Source: Sva-07 sp963716095 (GTDB lineage: Bacteria > Actinomycetota > Acidimicrobiia > Acidimicrobiales > Ilumatobacteraceae). From it: DNA of 64,000 nucleotides. Shown here one piece after another: positions 41,789 through 51,063 of the stretch. Position 1 is the first letter of the stretch; the number at the start of each line of letters is the position of its first letter. The stretch is from positions 124,001 to 188,000 of the forward strand of contig CAVQSV010000023.1 in assembly GCA_963716095.1 (NCBI GenBank), read 5' to 3'. A program made the translations under genes and the position numbers. The notes below the pieces were generated by a model. It did not search any database, was not told where the DNA came from, and worked only from the letters and a program-made list of their open reading frames with translations.

Positions 41789-42568
41789 ATGAGCTTTTCT
41801 CTGTTGATCGTGTTCGTGGTGGTGGCCGGTCTGTTGATCGGCTCGTTCCTGACGGTGGTGGTGGATCGTGTGCCGAACGGCGAGTCGGTGGTGGCACCAC
41901 CGAGCCGTTGCGGTTCGTGCGGGCTCCGCCTGGGCCCCCTCGATCTGGTGCCGGTGCTCAGCTGGGTGGCGCTGCGCGGCCGCTGCCGCCAGTGCCGAAC
42001 ACCGATCGGCGTCGAGCCGATCGTGGTCGAGCTGACCACGGCGGCGCTGTTCGTGCTGATGGCCATCCGCTTCGACGACACCCGTGCCGCCATCCCGGCG
42101 TACTGCATCTTGATGGCGGTGCTGGTCGCCCAGACATGGATCGACCTGCACACCCAGCGTCTGCCCCGCGAGATCACCTACACCGGGCTGATCCTCGGTG
42201 TGATCTCCCTGACCGTCGCGGCGATCGTCATCGACGAACCCGAGCGCATCTGGATGATGGCGCTCGGCGCCGTGATCGCACTGGCGGCGATGTGGCTGAT
42301 CTACGCGGTCAGCAAGGGCGGCATGGGCGACGGCGACGTCCGCCTCGCCCCACTGCTGGGCCTGTACCTCGGCTGGCTGAACCCCGGCATCGTGCTGCCC
42401 GGGCTGTTCTTCGGGTTCGTCGCCGGCGCCGTGGTCGGCGTGGCGATGATGGCCATCGATCGCGCGGGACGTCGCACGGCGGTGCCGTTCGGGCCGTTCC
42501 TGGCCCTCGGCACCGTGGTGGCGATCTTCGTGGGACAACACTTCGTCGACCTCGTCCTGGCTCGCTGA
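41789..42568 (+). CDS. pilD: Type IV prepilin peptidase/N-methyltransferase PilD
   Basis: A 259-aa membrane protein. The N-terminal cytoplasmic loop has the paired zinc cysteines (RCGSCGLRL, RCRQCRTPI), and the two catalytic aspartates lie in TWIDLHTQRLP and MGDGDVRLAPL. The cysteine loop separates it from the short Tad peptidase at 27002, so each pilus system has its own peptidase. It cleaves and methylates prepilins such as those at 37891, 38383 and 55-60 kb. It is divergent from pilT (60-bp gap) and convergent with pilC. Confidence 0.93.
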   Translation: MSFSLLIVFVVVAGLLIGSFLTVVVDRVPNGESVVAPPSRCGSCGLRLGPLDLVPVLSWVALRGRCRQCRTPIGVEPIVVELTTAALFVLMAIRFDDTRAAIPAYCILMAVLVAQTWIDLHTQRLPREITYTGLILGVISLTVAAIVIDEPERIWMMALGAVIALAAMWLIYAVSKGGMGDGDVRLAPLLGLYLGWLNPGIVLPGLFFGFVAGAVVGVAMMAIDRAGRRTAVPFGPFLALGTVVAIFVGQHFVDLVLAR

Positions 42569-42588
42569 CCCGCCCATGACCCCGCGGG

Positions 42589-43800
42589 TCAGGCGGTCTC
42601 CTTCAGGCCGCCGAGCACGCCGTACATCGCCGACACGAGCGCCAGGGCAACGAAGCCCACGATGACGCCGACGAAGATGATCATGATCGGCTCGAACATG
42701 GTGGTGAACTTCTTGATGCGGCTCTCGAGCTCGCGGTCGAAGTAGGTGCTGGCCACGGCCAGCTGCATGTCGAGTGTGCCGGTCTCCTCGCCCACCTTGA
42801 ACATCTGGCGGGCAGCACCGGGGAACAGCTCGGTGTCGATCAGGGGCTGGGAGAACCCCTGGCCTTCGAGCATCTGCTCGCGGGCGATCTCGAGGCGCTC
42901 CTTGTACACGACGTTGCTGGTGGCGTCGGTCGTGGTCTTCAAGCCTTCCGGCAGCGGCACACCGGCGGAGATCATCGCCGACAGGATCCGGCAGAACCGC
43001 TCGAGGATCGCGTAGTCGACGATGCCCGAGATGATCGGGATCTTGAGGACCAAGCGGTCCTTCCAGATCTTGCCGGTCGGGTGCTTGAACAGGAAGATGA
43101 GCACCGCGGCGATCAGGATGAAGAAGACGGCGGTCACGAACCACAGGTCGGTGAAGAACCGCGAGAAGAACAGCATCATCCGAGTCGGCAGCGGCAGTTC
43201 GGCGCCGAGCTCCTCGAAGAACGGTTTGAACTGCGGGAGCACGTAGCCGGCGAGGATCAGCACCGTGATCATCGCCATCACCATGACCACCATCGGATAC
43301 GACAGCGCCGAGACCACCTTGGCCCGAGTGTCGATCTCACGCTCGAGGTACTCGGCGAGGCTCTCGAGGGCGGTGTCGAGCTGACCGGTCAGTTCCGCCG
43401 ACTGCAAGATGCCGACGTAGTAGTCGGGGAACACCTCGGGGTGCGTCGCCGCAGCCGCCGAGAACAGCCCGCCGTTGCGGAGGTCGTCGACCAGCACGCC
43501 GAGCGCCCGGCGCAGCGCGACGTCCTCGGTCTCGTCGCCGATGGTGATCAGGGCGTCGGTGATCGGGATACCGGCCTTGACGAACACGGCGAGCTGACGC
43601 GTGAAGTGCATCAGGTGCTTCTTCTTCACCTTTTCCTTGGTCAGCTCGAAGTCGAGCATCCCGCGGCGTTCCTCGATCTTGGTCGGGAACAGGTTCTGCT
43701 CGACCAGGATGGCGCGCGCTGCGCCGATCGTGTCGGCCTTGGTCACTCCCTCGACGGGGGCGCCAGCGGTGTCGATTGCGGCGTAGGCGAACTTGGGCAT
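42589..43800 (-). CDS. pilC: Type IV pilus inner-membrane platform protein PilC
   Basis: A 403-aa GspF-family protein with two similar cytoplasmic domains (residues about 65-185 and 265-385), each followed by helices: HFTRQLAVFVKAGIPITDAL and RFCRILSAMISAGVPLPEGL are the paired motifs. It starts MPKFAYAAIDTAG, as usual. It links PilB/PilT to the growing pilus. It follows pilB by 37 nt on the same strand. Confidence 0.95.
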   Translation of the reverse strand: MPKFAYAAIDTAGAPVEGVTKADTIGAARAILVEQNLFPTKIEERRGMLDFELTKEKVKKKHLMHFTRQLAVFVKAGIPITDALITIGDETEDVALRRALGVLVDDLRNGGLFSAAAATHPEVFPDYYVGILQSAELTGQLDTALESLAEYLEREIDTRAKVVSALSYPMVVMVMAMITVLILAGYVLPQFKPFFEELGAELPLPTRMMLFFSRFFTDLWFVTAVFFILIAAVLIFLFKHPTGKIWKDRLVLKIPIISGIVDYAILERFCRILSAMISAGVPLPEGLKTTTDATSNVVYKERLEIAREQMLEGQGFSQPLIDTELFPGAARQMFKVGEETGTLDMQLAVASTYFDRELESRIKKFTTMFEPIMIIFVGVIVGFVALALVSAMYGVLGGLKETA

Positions 43801-43837
43801 GTGATGCTCCGTGTCTCTCGGTCGATTTTCTTGGTAC

Positions 43838-45623
43838 TCAGTGGGCGAACAGGGTTCGGACGACTTCGGGGATGGTCGTGATGTCGTCGTCGACCATCTG
43901 CATTGCTTCTCGGAGCATCGTGCGCATTCCTTGAGCAACTGCCAGACGACGAAGTTCCTCGGTGGTTGCCCAACCGACGATCAGACGACGCACTTCGGGG
44001 GTGATGCGCAGCAACTCGTAGACGCCGATGCGCTCGCGGTAGCCGGTGCCGGAGCAGTAGCTGCAGCCCTTGCCGTGGTAGAAGACGGTCTTGTCGCTGC
44101 CGCCCGAGTGCTGGCGGAACACCGCCAGCTCCTCGGCGCCGGGGGTGTACTCCTCTTTGCAGTTCTCGCACGTCTTGCGCAGCAGACGCTGCGACACCAC
44201 GCCGACGATCGCCGAGGCGACGAGGAACGCTTCGATGCCCATGTCGAGCAACCGGTGCAGTGCCGCGACGGCGTCGGTGCCGTGCAGCGACGACAACACG
44301 AAGTGACCGGTGAGCGCCGACTGGATGGCGATGCGAGCCGTGTCGGCGTCGCGGATCTCGCCGACGAGGATCGTGTCGGGGTCCTGTCGCAGGAGGGCCT
44401 TGAGGCCGGTGGCGAAGGTGAGGCCCGCCTTGGTGTTGGTCTGCACCTGGTTGATGCCGGGGAACACGTACTCGACCGGGTCTTCGACCGTGGTGACGTT
44501 CTTGCCGGTCGAGTTGATCTCGAGCAGCGTCGCGTACAGCGTGGTGGTCTTGCCGGCGCCGGTCGGGCCGGCACAGATCACCATGCCGAACGGTGCGTGG
44601 ACGAGCTTGGAGTACGTCTTGTACGTCTCGGCCGGCATACCGAGCTGGCCGAGGCTCACCATCGACTTCGACTTGTCGAGCAGACGCATGACGATCTTCT
44701 CGCCGAACACGGTGGCCACCGACGACACACGGACGTCGATCTGGCGACCGTCGACCTTGGTGGAGAACTGGCCGTCCTGCGGGGCCCGCTTCTCGACGAT
44801 GTTCATCTCCGACATGATCTTCAGGCGGCTGATCAGGGCGTTGTGCGCCGACAGCGGCAGCGAGAACGCCTCGATGAGGTTGCCGTCGACGCGGAACCGG
44901 ATGCGGAGGCGATCGTCGAGTGGTTCGATGTGGATGTCGGAGCTGCGGTCGCGCATCGCCTGCCCGACGATCTTGGCGACGAGCTGCACCACCGGTGCCT
45001 GGTCGTCGAGGCTGACCTCGGCGATGGTGTCGGCAACGACTGCGCTGCTCGTCCTCGGCGGCGAACGTGGCGACGATGTTGTCGACGTCGGCAGTCGAGC
45101 GGTACATCTGCTCGATGAACGACGTCACCGTCTTTTCGTCGGTGGCCTGCCACACGAACTTCTGCCCGGTGGCCGACTCGACCTGCTGACGACGCCACGG
45201 TGACGGGTCGGCGGCATAGAGCAGCGTCGAGCCGTTCTCCTCGGCGATCGGCATCACCTTGTGGGTGCGGGCGATCTGTTCGGGGAACTTCGCGACGACC
45301 TCTTCGTCGAGCGCCGCCATCGAGATGTCGGCGACAGGAACCTGGCAGACCGCCGCAACCGCGGCAGCGAGCGCGTTGCGCCCCACGCTGTGATGGCTGA
45401 GCAACAACGTCCCGAACTTCAGCAGATCGCCGTTCGTGCTCGCCACGACCGTGTCGAACGACTCCTGCGACAGGTGACCTCCGGCGACGAGCGCCTGGCC
45501 GACCGCGTTGCACTCGTCGGCCGACTCACCCTGGACCGTCGATGGTGGTTCGGCAAGCGCGGTCCCCGCGCCGTTCCCGGCGGGCGGGGCCATGTCTTTG
45601 GTGGTGGGCTTACGGAGTGCCAT
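43838..45623 (-). CDS. pilB: Type IV pilus assembly ATPase PilB (apparent +1 frameshift)
   Basis: The N-terminal MshEN-type domain (to about residue 190, NALAAAVAAVCQVPVADIS) is in one frame; an extra base at 45044 separates it from the catalytic part, which starts ADTIAEVSLDDQAPVVQLV. Core motifs: GPTGAGKTTTLYATL, VEDPVEYVFPG, ILVGEIRDADTARIA, SSLHGTDAVAALHRLLDMG. A four-cysteine zinc site is visible (KTCENCKEEY, CSYCSGTGY). Corrected length is 594 aa. It drives pilus extension. A 16-nt gap from the upstream coiled-coil gene implies a shared transcript with pilC. Confidence 0.9.
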
Positions 45624-45639
45624 GGAACTGCCTTCGATC

Positions 45640-46791
45640 TCAGTGCTGCGCCGCGGCCTGCGGCTCGAACGGGGTCGGTGGGGTCAAGGGATTCACTGCC
45701 CCGGGCTCGGTCGCCGGCGGCGGAGCCATCGGCTCCTCGCGGCGGACGAACTGGCTGGGGTCGAGGGCGAGCAGCGCCCGCTCGACCTCTTCGAGGCGTT
45801 CGAGCTGGACTGCGGTCTCGACGTCGAGGTGCTGCTCTTGGAGCTGGGTTTCGATGTCGACGATGCGGCCGACGGTCTTGTCGATCGACTCGCCCATCGA
45901 CTCCTTGAACCGATCGACCTCGATGCGCACGAGCTCGACCTCGCCGGCAGCGCTGGCGACGCGGTCCTTCATCTCGTCGATGGCGTCGACGTCGACGCTG
46001 TCGAGACGTGCCGTGATCGCGTCGATCGCCGAGGTCACCTCGTCGAAGCGGGCCTCTGCGCCGGCGATCCGATCGCTGAGCATCGAAACGGCATCGTCGA
46101 GGCCGGCGCTGACGCGGCCGACGTAGGCATCGATGTCGGCCACCCGCTGGCCGACGGTCTCGTTGACGCGAGCCTCGGCGGTGACGATGCGGTCGTTGAT
46201 CCGGTCCTCGGCCTGGTCGACCCGCGACCCGACGATGTTCGACACCTCGGCCTGCTGGCGGGCGGCCTGGGCCGACACCTCGTCCATCCGGGTGGCGAGC
46301 AATGCCAGGCGCCCGTCGAGCTCTTCGGCGACCTGAGCCGACACCTCGTCGAGGCGGGCTTCGGTTGCCTCGCTCATCACGTTGAGGTGCTGCACCATCG
46401 CGCCGGCCTGCTGATCGAACTTGCGGACGCTGCCATCGAGCGACGACAGGTCCTGTTCGAGTTGGCTCTGGCGGTGCTCGAGTTGTTTGACGACCGGGCG
46501 GGCGGCCGACTCGACGGCGGCAGCAAGGCCGGCGTTGGTCTCGTCGGCGACGCGGCCGATCCGCAGGTCGATCTCTTCGTGCCGACGCTTCGACTGTGCG
46601 GAGAACTCGGCGAGTCGCTCCTCGATGGCCGGCAGCATCGTTCGGACGGTCGCCTCGCTCTGTTCCCGCGCGGCTCGCTCGGTGGCGAGTTCGCCACGCA
46701 GCCGTTGCATCTCCGTCGAGACCTGCTTGCTGAAGTCGGTCAACAGCTGCTGAACCGCCGGCACGATGCTGGAAGTGGTCTGCTCGGTCAT
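45640..46791 (-). CDS. Long coiled-coil protein upstream of pilB
   Basis: A 383-aa protein with almost no Pro or Gly in residues 10-345. Heptad-like helices recur, with repeated A-R-x-D/N-E-V segments (ARLDEVSAQVAEELD, ARFDEVTSAIDAITARLD). The last 40 residues are Pro-rich. There is no membrane helix or signal peptide. It resembles generic apolipoprotein/SMC-like coils, so database hits would be unspecific. As the first gene of the pilB-pilC transcript, it may organise the pilus machine at the cell pole; that is an inference. A leader hairpin lies just upstream. Confidence 0.7.
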   Translation of the reverse strand: MTEQTTSSIVPAVQQLLTDFSKQVSTEMQRLRGELATERAAREQSEATVRTMLPAIEERLAEFSAQSKRRHEEIDLRIGRVADETNAGLAAAVESAARPVVKQLEHRQSQLEQDLSSLDGSVRKFDQQAGAMVQHLNVMSEATEARLDEVSAQVAEELDGRLALLATRMDEVSAQAARQQAEVSNIVGSRVDQAEDRINDRIVTAEARVNETVGQRVADIDAYVGRVSAGLDDAVSMLSDRIAGAEARFDEVTSAIDAITARLDSVDVDAIDEMKDRVASAAGEVELVRIEVDRFKESMGESIDKTVGRIVDIETQLQEQHLDVETAVQLERLEEVERALLALDPSQFVRREEPMAPPPATEPGAVNPLTPPTPFEPQAAAQH

Positions 46792-46813
46792 CGCTGGTCC
46801 TTTCGTCGACGCA

Positions 46814-46841
46814 GAGGCGAACGACCAGTGGTCGTCGCCTC
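46814..46841 (-). promoter_or_regulatory. Leader hairpin of the coiled-coil/pilB transcript
   Basis: GAGGCGA-ACGACC and GGTCGT-CGCCTC form a 12-bp stem with one bulged A and a 3-nt loop, about 22 nt before the ATG at 46791. The rest of the divergent region to 47014 shows no other clear structure. Confidence 0.45.
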
Positions 46842-47014
46842 GAATCGGGCGGAGAAGGGAGTGGGTGTCGTCATCGGTTCAATCAGGTTTCGTCGTGCAG
46901 GAGGTTCGCTCAACCTCTATCGACCACTCGCCGACCGATCTTGAGACTTCGCTGAGGCGGAGTTGACGAAGCCCGTGCACAACCGTGGCCGAGCCACGAC
47001 GTAGCGTGCACGTC

Positions 47015-47878
47015 ATGCGCGTGCACCTCGTCGATGGCACCTACGAGCTCTTCCGTCAACACTTCGGTATGGCGTCACGTCACAGCGACCGCGGCCCGTT
47101 CGACGCGGCCGCCGGTGTGGTGACGTCGACGCTCGCTCTGGTGGAGGACGGAGCGACGCACGTCGGCGTGGCGTCGGACCATGTGGTCGAGAGCTTCCGC
47201 AACGAGCTGTGGGCCGGCTACAAGACCTCGGAGGGCATGGATCCGGAGATTCTCGAGCAGATCCCGGTGATGGAACGTGCCCTCGCCGCCGCCGGGTTCA
47301 CGGTGTGGCCGATGATCGAACACGAAGCCGACGACGCACTCGGCGCGGCAGCGCTGGTCGCCGAGCACGACGAGCGTGTCGACCAGGTGTTGATCGTCAC
47401 CGCCGACAAGGACCTCGGCCAGTGCGTTCGAGGCAGCCGAGTGGTGCAGTTCGACCGGCGCAAACGCGAGATCATCGACGCCGACGGTGTGCGCGCGAAG
47501 TTCGGTGTCGGGCCCGAGTCGATCCCCGACTATCTCGGCCTGGTCGGCGACACCGCTGATGGATTCCCAGGGCTGCCCGGTTGGGGCGCCAAGAGCGCAT
47601 CACTGGTGCTTGCCCGCTACGGACACATCGAGGACATTCCCCCGGCGGCCGGACAGTGGGACGTACCGGGTCTGCGAGGGGCGGCGAAGCTGTCGGCGAC
47701 CCTGCAGGCCCAGCTGGCAGATGCCCTGCTGTTCAGGAAGATCGCCACGGTCGACACCGACATCGACGTCGGTTCGCTCGACGACTGGAAGTGGAACGGC
47801 CCGACCGACGACTTCGCGGCGGTTGCCGACGAACTCGGTGCACCCGAGCTGGTCGCCTACGCGAACCGCCTCCGCTGA
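47015..47878 (+). CDS. 5'-3' exonuclease (PIN/H3TH, flap-endonuclease type)
   Basis: A 287-aa protein similar to the 5'-nuclease domain of DNA polymerase I and to Xni. It shows the acidic metal-binding segments MRVHLVDGTYELFR, VASDH, EHEADDALGAAALV and IVTADKDLGQCV, then the H3TH DNA-binding part DYLGLVGDTADGFPGLPGWG. The ATG at 47015 puts the first catalytic Asp at residue 6, as in the family; the upstream GTG (46985) adds ten unneeded residues. It probably processes flaps or RNA primers, but stand-alone actinobacterial copies are little studied. Confidence 0.85.
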   Translation: MRVHLVDGTYELFRQHFGMASRHSDRGPFDAAAGVVTSTLALVEDGATHVGVASDHVVESFRNELWAGYKTSEGMDPEILEQIPVMERALAAAGFTVWPMIEHEADDALGAAALVAEHDERVDQVLIVTADKDLGQCVRGSRVVQFDRRKREIIDADGVRAKFGVGPESIPDYLGLVGDTADGFPGLPGWGAKSASLVLARYGHIEDIPPAAGQWDVPGLRGAAKLSATLQAQLADALLFRKIATVDTDIDVGSLDDWKWNGPTDDFAAVADELGAPELVAYANRLR

Positions 47879-47880
47879 AC

Positions 47881-47917
47881 GGTCACAGCAGGCCGAGCAC
47901 GGCTCGACGGTGTGACC
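47881..47917. terminator. Hairpin between exonuclease and SRP RNA genes
   Basis: Outer arms GGTCACA and TGTGACC, inner arms CGAGC and GCTCG. It lies between the stop of the exonuclease gene and the 3' end of the convergent SRP RNA gene and could terminate both. Confidence 0.6.
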
Positions 47918-47929
47918 GAGCTGACGGTT

Positions 47930-48061
47930 GCTGCCGAGTGAGGTGACGACCAGGCGATCTGCGGCACACGGACGATGCCGATGAAGGCTGCTCCCTTCCG
48001 GGCCTGACCTGATTCACGGGCGCCCATTGCACAGGACCCGGTCGCCACCTCACCCGGCAGC
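47930..48061 (-). ncRNA. ffs: Signal recognition particle RNA, small bacterial type (4.5S)
   Basis: On the minus strand the conserved apical domain is visible (GGTCAGGCCCGGAAGGGAGC), including the GGAA tetraloop and the asymmetric loop bound by Ffh. The ends GCTGCCGGGTGAGGTGGCGACC-like and GGTCGTCACCTCACTCGGCAGC-like are complementary and close a long rod. The limits are set by this pairing and may be off by several bases. A TANNNT element (TAGTGT, about 48082-48087) upstream could be its -10 box. Confidence 0.92.
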
Positions 48062-48153
48062 GAACCGCCAGGTGCATCTCACACTATCTGGCCGGCAGTG
48101 CATTGCCAGGCGGATGGATTGCCAGGCCGCGGGGCTAGCCTCTCGGTCTCCAC

Positions 48154-48172
48154 GTTCCGACGTTGTCGGAAC
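48154..48172 (+). promoter_or_regulatory. Short hairpin upstream of tRNA-Ser(GGA)
   Basis: GTTCCGA and TCGGAAC pair around CGTTG, five bases before the tRNA 5' end. It may be part of the precursor tRNA leader. Confidence 0.4.
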
Positions 48173-48177
48173 ACCAG

Positions 48178-48265
48178 GGAGGGATGCGAGAGCGGCCGAA
48201 TCGGCACGCTTGGAAAGCGTGTGAAGTGAGAGCTTCCGTGGGTTCGAATCCCACTCCCTCCGCCA
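48178..48265 (+). tRNA. tRNA-Ser (anticodon GGA)
   Basis: A type II tRNA with a long variable arm. The acceptor stem GGAGGGA pairs with TCCCTCC, followed by G and an encoded CCA. The anticodon stem-loop is CACGC-TTGGAAA-GCGTG, so the anticodon is GGA (UCC/UCU codons). The T-arm is GTGGG-TTCGAAT-CCCAC. The final A of CCA is also the first base of the ATG used for the deaminase gene. Confidence 0.96.
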
Positions 48266-48771
48266 TGTCGGCCGCTGCAGGCTCATCACCGTCGCACGCT
48301 GCGGGACCGCCACCGGATCCGATGGCGGTGGCGCTCGACGAGGCCCGCGCAGCGCTCGAACACCACGACGTCCCGGTCGGCGCCGTCGTCGTCCACCGCG
48401 GCGAGGTCATCGCCGCTCGCCACAACGAGCGCGAACTCACCAACGATCCGGTCGCGCACGCCGAAGTCCTGGCATTGCGCGACGCAGCCCAGCACCTCGG
48501 GCAGTGGCGACTCGACGAGTGCACGCTCTACGTGACCTTGGAGCCGTGCGCGATGTGCGCCGGCGCGGCGGTCAACGCCCGGCTCGGACGTCTCGTGTAC
48601 GGCACCGACGACCCGAAGGCCGGCGCGGTGACGAGCCACTTCGGTCTGCTCGACGGCGACGTGCTCAACCACCGCGTCGACGTGACCGGCGGAGTCGATG
48701 CCGACGAGGCCGCCGAGCTGCTGCGGACGTTCTTCCGCGAGCGACGCGCGATCGCCAAGGGCGACCGCTGA
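48265..48771 (+). CDS. tadA: tRNA-specific adenosine deaminase TadA
   Basis: About 168 aa. It deaminates A34 of tRNA-Arg(ACG) to inosine. The zinc site is visible: HAEVLALRDA (His and catalytic Glu) and the PCAMCAG motif with two cysteines. The C-terminal helix FFRERRAIAK interacts with tRNA in the family. The ATG at 48265 shares a base with the CCA end of tRNA-Ser; an ATG at 48322 (MAVALDEARAAL) would avoid this and still keep the domain, so the start is uncertain. This gene is unrelated to the pilus ATPase also called TadA. Confidence 0.92.
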   Translation: MSAAAGSSPSHAAGPPPDPMAVALDEARAALEHHDVPVGAVVVHRGEVIAARHNERELTNDPVAHAEVLALRDAAQHLGQWRLDECTLYVTLEPCAMCAGAAVNARLGRLVYGTDDPKAGAVTSHFGLLDGDVLNHRVDVTGGVDADEAAELLRTFFRERRAIAKGDR

Positions 48772-48790
48772 ACTCGTCGACGCTCGTGGA

Positions 48791-50510
48791 TCAGTGGTCC
48801 TTGCGACGAAGGCTGCCGATCAGACGACGCAGCGCTGAGCTGCGTTCGTCGCCCTGGCCGCCGATGGCGTCGCCTGATGTCGCCATCGCCGGTGTCTGGC
48901 CGGCCAGTGTGGGAGCCAACGCGGGCTCTGCGACGACAGCACCATCGTCGGACATCTGGCCGTAGAGCACTTCCGCCCGCGTTGCCATCGTCGGCGGAGC
49001 GAATCCGGCGAGGCCGTTTGGGCGCCGGCGCCGGCGCCGCGGGCGCCTCGACGATCTCGTCCACGCCGGCACGATCGGTCTCCACCTCGGTGATCTCCAT
49101 GGCGGTGATCTCCACCTCGGTGATCTCCACCTCGGTGATCTCCATGGCGGTGGCGTCGACATCGGTGATCTCGACGTGGCTGATCTCGACGTGGCTGATC
49201 TCGACGTCTGCCGTCTCCGGCACAACGTCTCCGAGATCGACGTCGACGTCCGCCTCGCCGACGCTGGCCGACTCGATTGCGGCAATCGCGCGGCGCACGG
49301 CGTCGGCAACGTCGTCGGGCACTTCGGCGTCGGCCATCTCGGGCTCGTCGCTGAGCGTCAGCGGCGGCATCGAGAACTGGAGCTCGCCATCGTCGGTCTC
49401 GGTGAACGTCGGCTCGACGTCGAGCGAGTCGTCGAGGTCGGCGGCAGCGCCGTCGGCCAGTTGCTCGGACCCGTCGGGCCACACGACCGAGAACTCGAAG
49501 TCGTCGCCATCGGCTTCACCATCGGTGTCGGCGTCAGCGTGGTCGACGACGAGGGCATCGTCATCGAACTCGAGCTCGGGCATCTGCAGGGCCGGAACCT
49601 CGACATCGTCATCGAGGTCATCGAGGTCATCGAGACCTCGACCAGATCGTCGACCGTCTCGGTGTCGACCGTCTCGGTGTCCACGGTGTCGGTGGTCCAC
49701 GGTTTCGGCGTCGGCATCATCGAAGTCGACGTCGACCAGTTCGAAGTCGGGCGGGTCGACCTGCTCGTCGGCGTCATCGACGAACTCTGCGAGCTCGAGC
49801 GAGAGCTCGAGCGCATCGGCATCGAACTCCTCCGGTGTGATGACCTCGGTGATCTCGCCCGTTTGGATCTCGGACTCGTCCATGGCCTCGACGTCGTCGA
49901 TGTCGAGTTCGGTGTCGACCATCGCATCCCACTCGATCATCAACTCGTCGTCGTCGAGCACGTACGGCAGGCTGGGCAGGTCGTCGACGACCGTGCCATC
50001 GAGTTGGCCGATCGCACCGATCGGTCGGGCCACCACCGGCTGATCGATCGGCGCAACGAACCAACGATGCAGCCCTGAGGGGTGGTGCCGGTAGGCCACG
50101 ACATGCGCGTCGGCGATCGTCCGGTTGGCAATGTCGGAGATCAGTTCCTCGGTGAAGAGTTCCGCGGTCACCACGACGGCGTCACGGTTGATCGAGGGGT
50201 CCCGGTCGAAGAGCCGACCCAGGTGTTCGAGGTCGCCGAGACGAACCAGTCCCCGCTCGAGTTGGGTCGCGTCGAGCACGCCGGCATCGAGCAGTCGCTG
50301 CCCGAGTGGGGCATCGCCGACCCGCTCGGCGAAGTACACGACGCCGTTGTCGAGGTATGCGAGTACCTCGGGGTCGCCTTCGAACGTGATCTCGCCAGTG
50401 AACGCCTGTTCCCTGGCATCGTTGAGCGTCATCCAGACGGGTTGTGGTCCGTCGATGACGAGCGCTCCCGTGTCGACCGACTCGGTCGCAGTTTCAGTGT
50501 TGTGAATCAT
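48791..50510 (-). CDS. DUF4388-type protein with acidic, repeat-rich region (apparent frameshifts)
   Basis: The first about 180 residues form a DUF4388/PATAN-like domain (LNDAREQAFTGEITFEGDPEVLAYLDNGVVYFAER) as found in proteins around small GTPases and motility systems. A long acidic low-complexity region follows, with Asp/Glu/Val runs and a tandem VEITEVEITAMEI-type repeat (DNA 49074-49210). An extra base near 49018 leads to the real end (RAEVLYGQMSDDG ... LRRLIGSLRRKDH). A pair of compensating indels probably lies at 49694 and 49635. Corrected length is 572 aa. It follows the GTPase gene by one base, so it is likely part of that system. Confidence 0.7.
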
Positions 50511-50511
50511 T

Positions 50512-51063
50512 TCAGGCAACCTCCGCCTTGCTGTGCTCCATGGACGCGAGGAGCGTCAGGAGGATTTCAACCACGACCTCCCGGCCGGAGTCGGGGTCGA
50601 TGAGTTGGCACGCCACGACGGCCTCGCCGTCGAGCGCACCGAGAGAACGCGCCATGCGGCGCGCGACCGTGAGATCGTCGCAACGGTTCACGGCGACGAC
50701 CGCCGGAACCCGCAGGTCACGAAGCAGCGCCCGCAGCTCCACGCCGGCAGCGGCATGGGTCTCGGTCGCTTCGGCGTCGATCACGAACGCGACGACGTCG
50801 ACGTCGCCCTTCAAGATGTTGGTCATGAACCGGAACCGGGCCTGGCCCGGGGTTCCGAAGAGCAGCAGCCGTGTGTCGTCGCCGTCGAGGCAGTACGTCC
50901 CGAAGTCCATGGCGACGGTGGTGTGCGACTTGACGTCGGATTCGTCGCCGCTGGTGACCACGTCGGTGGAGATCACCTGGGTCTGCGACACCGACTGGAT
51001 CATCGAGGTCTTGCCGGCCGCAAACGGCCCGGTGACGAGGATCTTGAAGGTCTGGGCACTCAC
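50512..51063 (-). CDS. Small Ras-like GTPase (MglA/CvnD-like)
   Basis: A 183-aa GTPase. Walker A is GPFAAGKTSMIQSVSQ; the switch region DFGTYCLDGDDTRLLLFGTPGQARFRFMTN contains the G3 segment as GTPGQ (rather than DxxG); the NKxD motif reads NRCDDL. These features match the bacterial ATP/GTP-binding proteins of conservons and the MglA-like group that set polarity with Roadblock partners. Its start overlaps the Roadblock gene by 4 nt and its stop is next to the DUF4388 gene, so all three form one operon. Confidence 0.88.
   Translation of the reverse strand: MSAQTFKILVTGPFAAGKTSMIQSVSQTQVISTDVVTSGDESDVKSHTTVAMDFGTYCLDGDDTRLLLFGTPGQARFRFMTNILKGDVDVVAFVIDAEATETHAAAGVELRALLRDLRVPAVVAVNRCDDLTVARRMARSLGALDGEAVVACQLIDPDSGREVVVEILLTLLASMEHSKAEVA

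Noticed and set aside
49074..49210. Short direct repeats as a CRISPR array
   Set aside because: The units are 15 bp, in frame, without spacers, and encode V-E-I-T repeats inside a protein. No CRISPR array or cas gene is present in the window.
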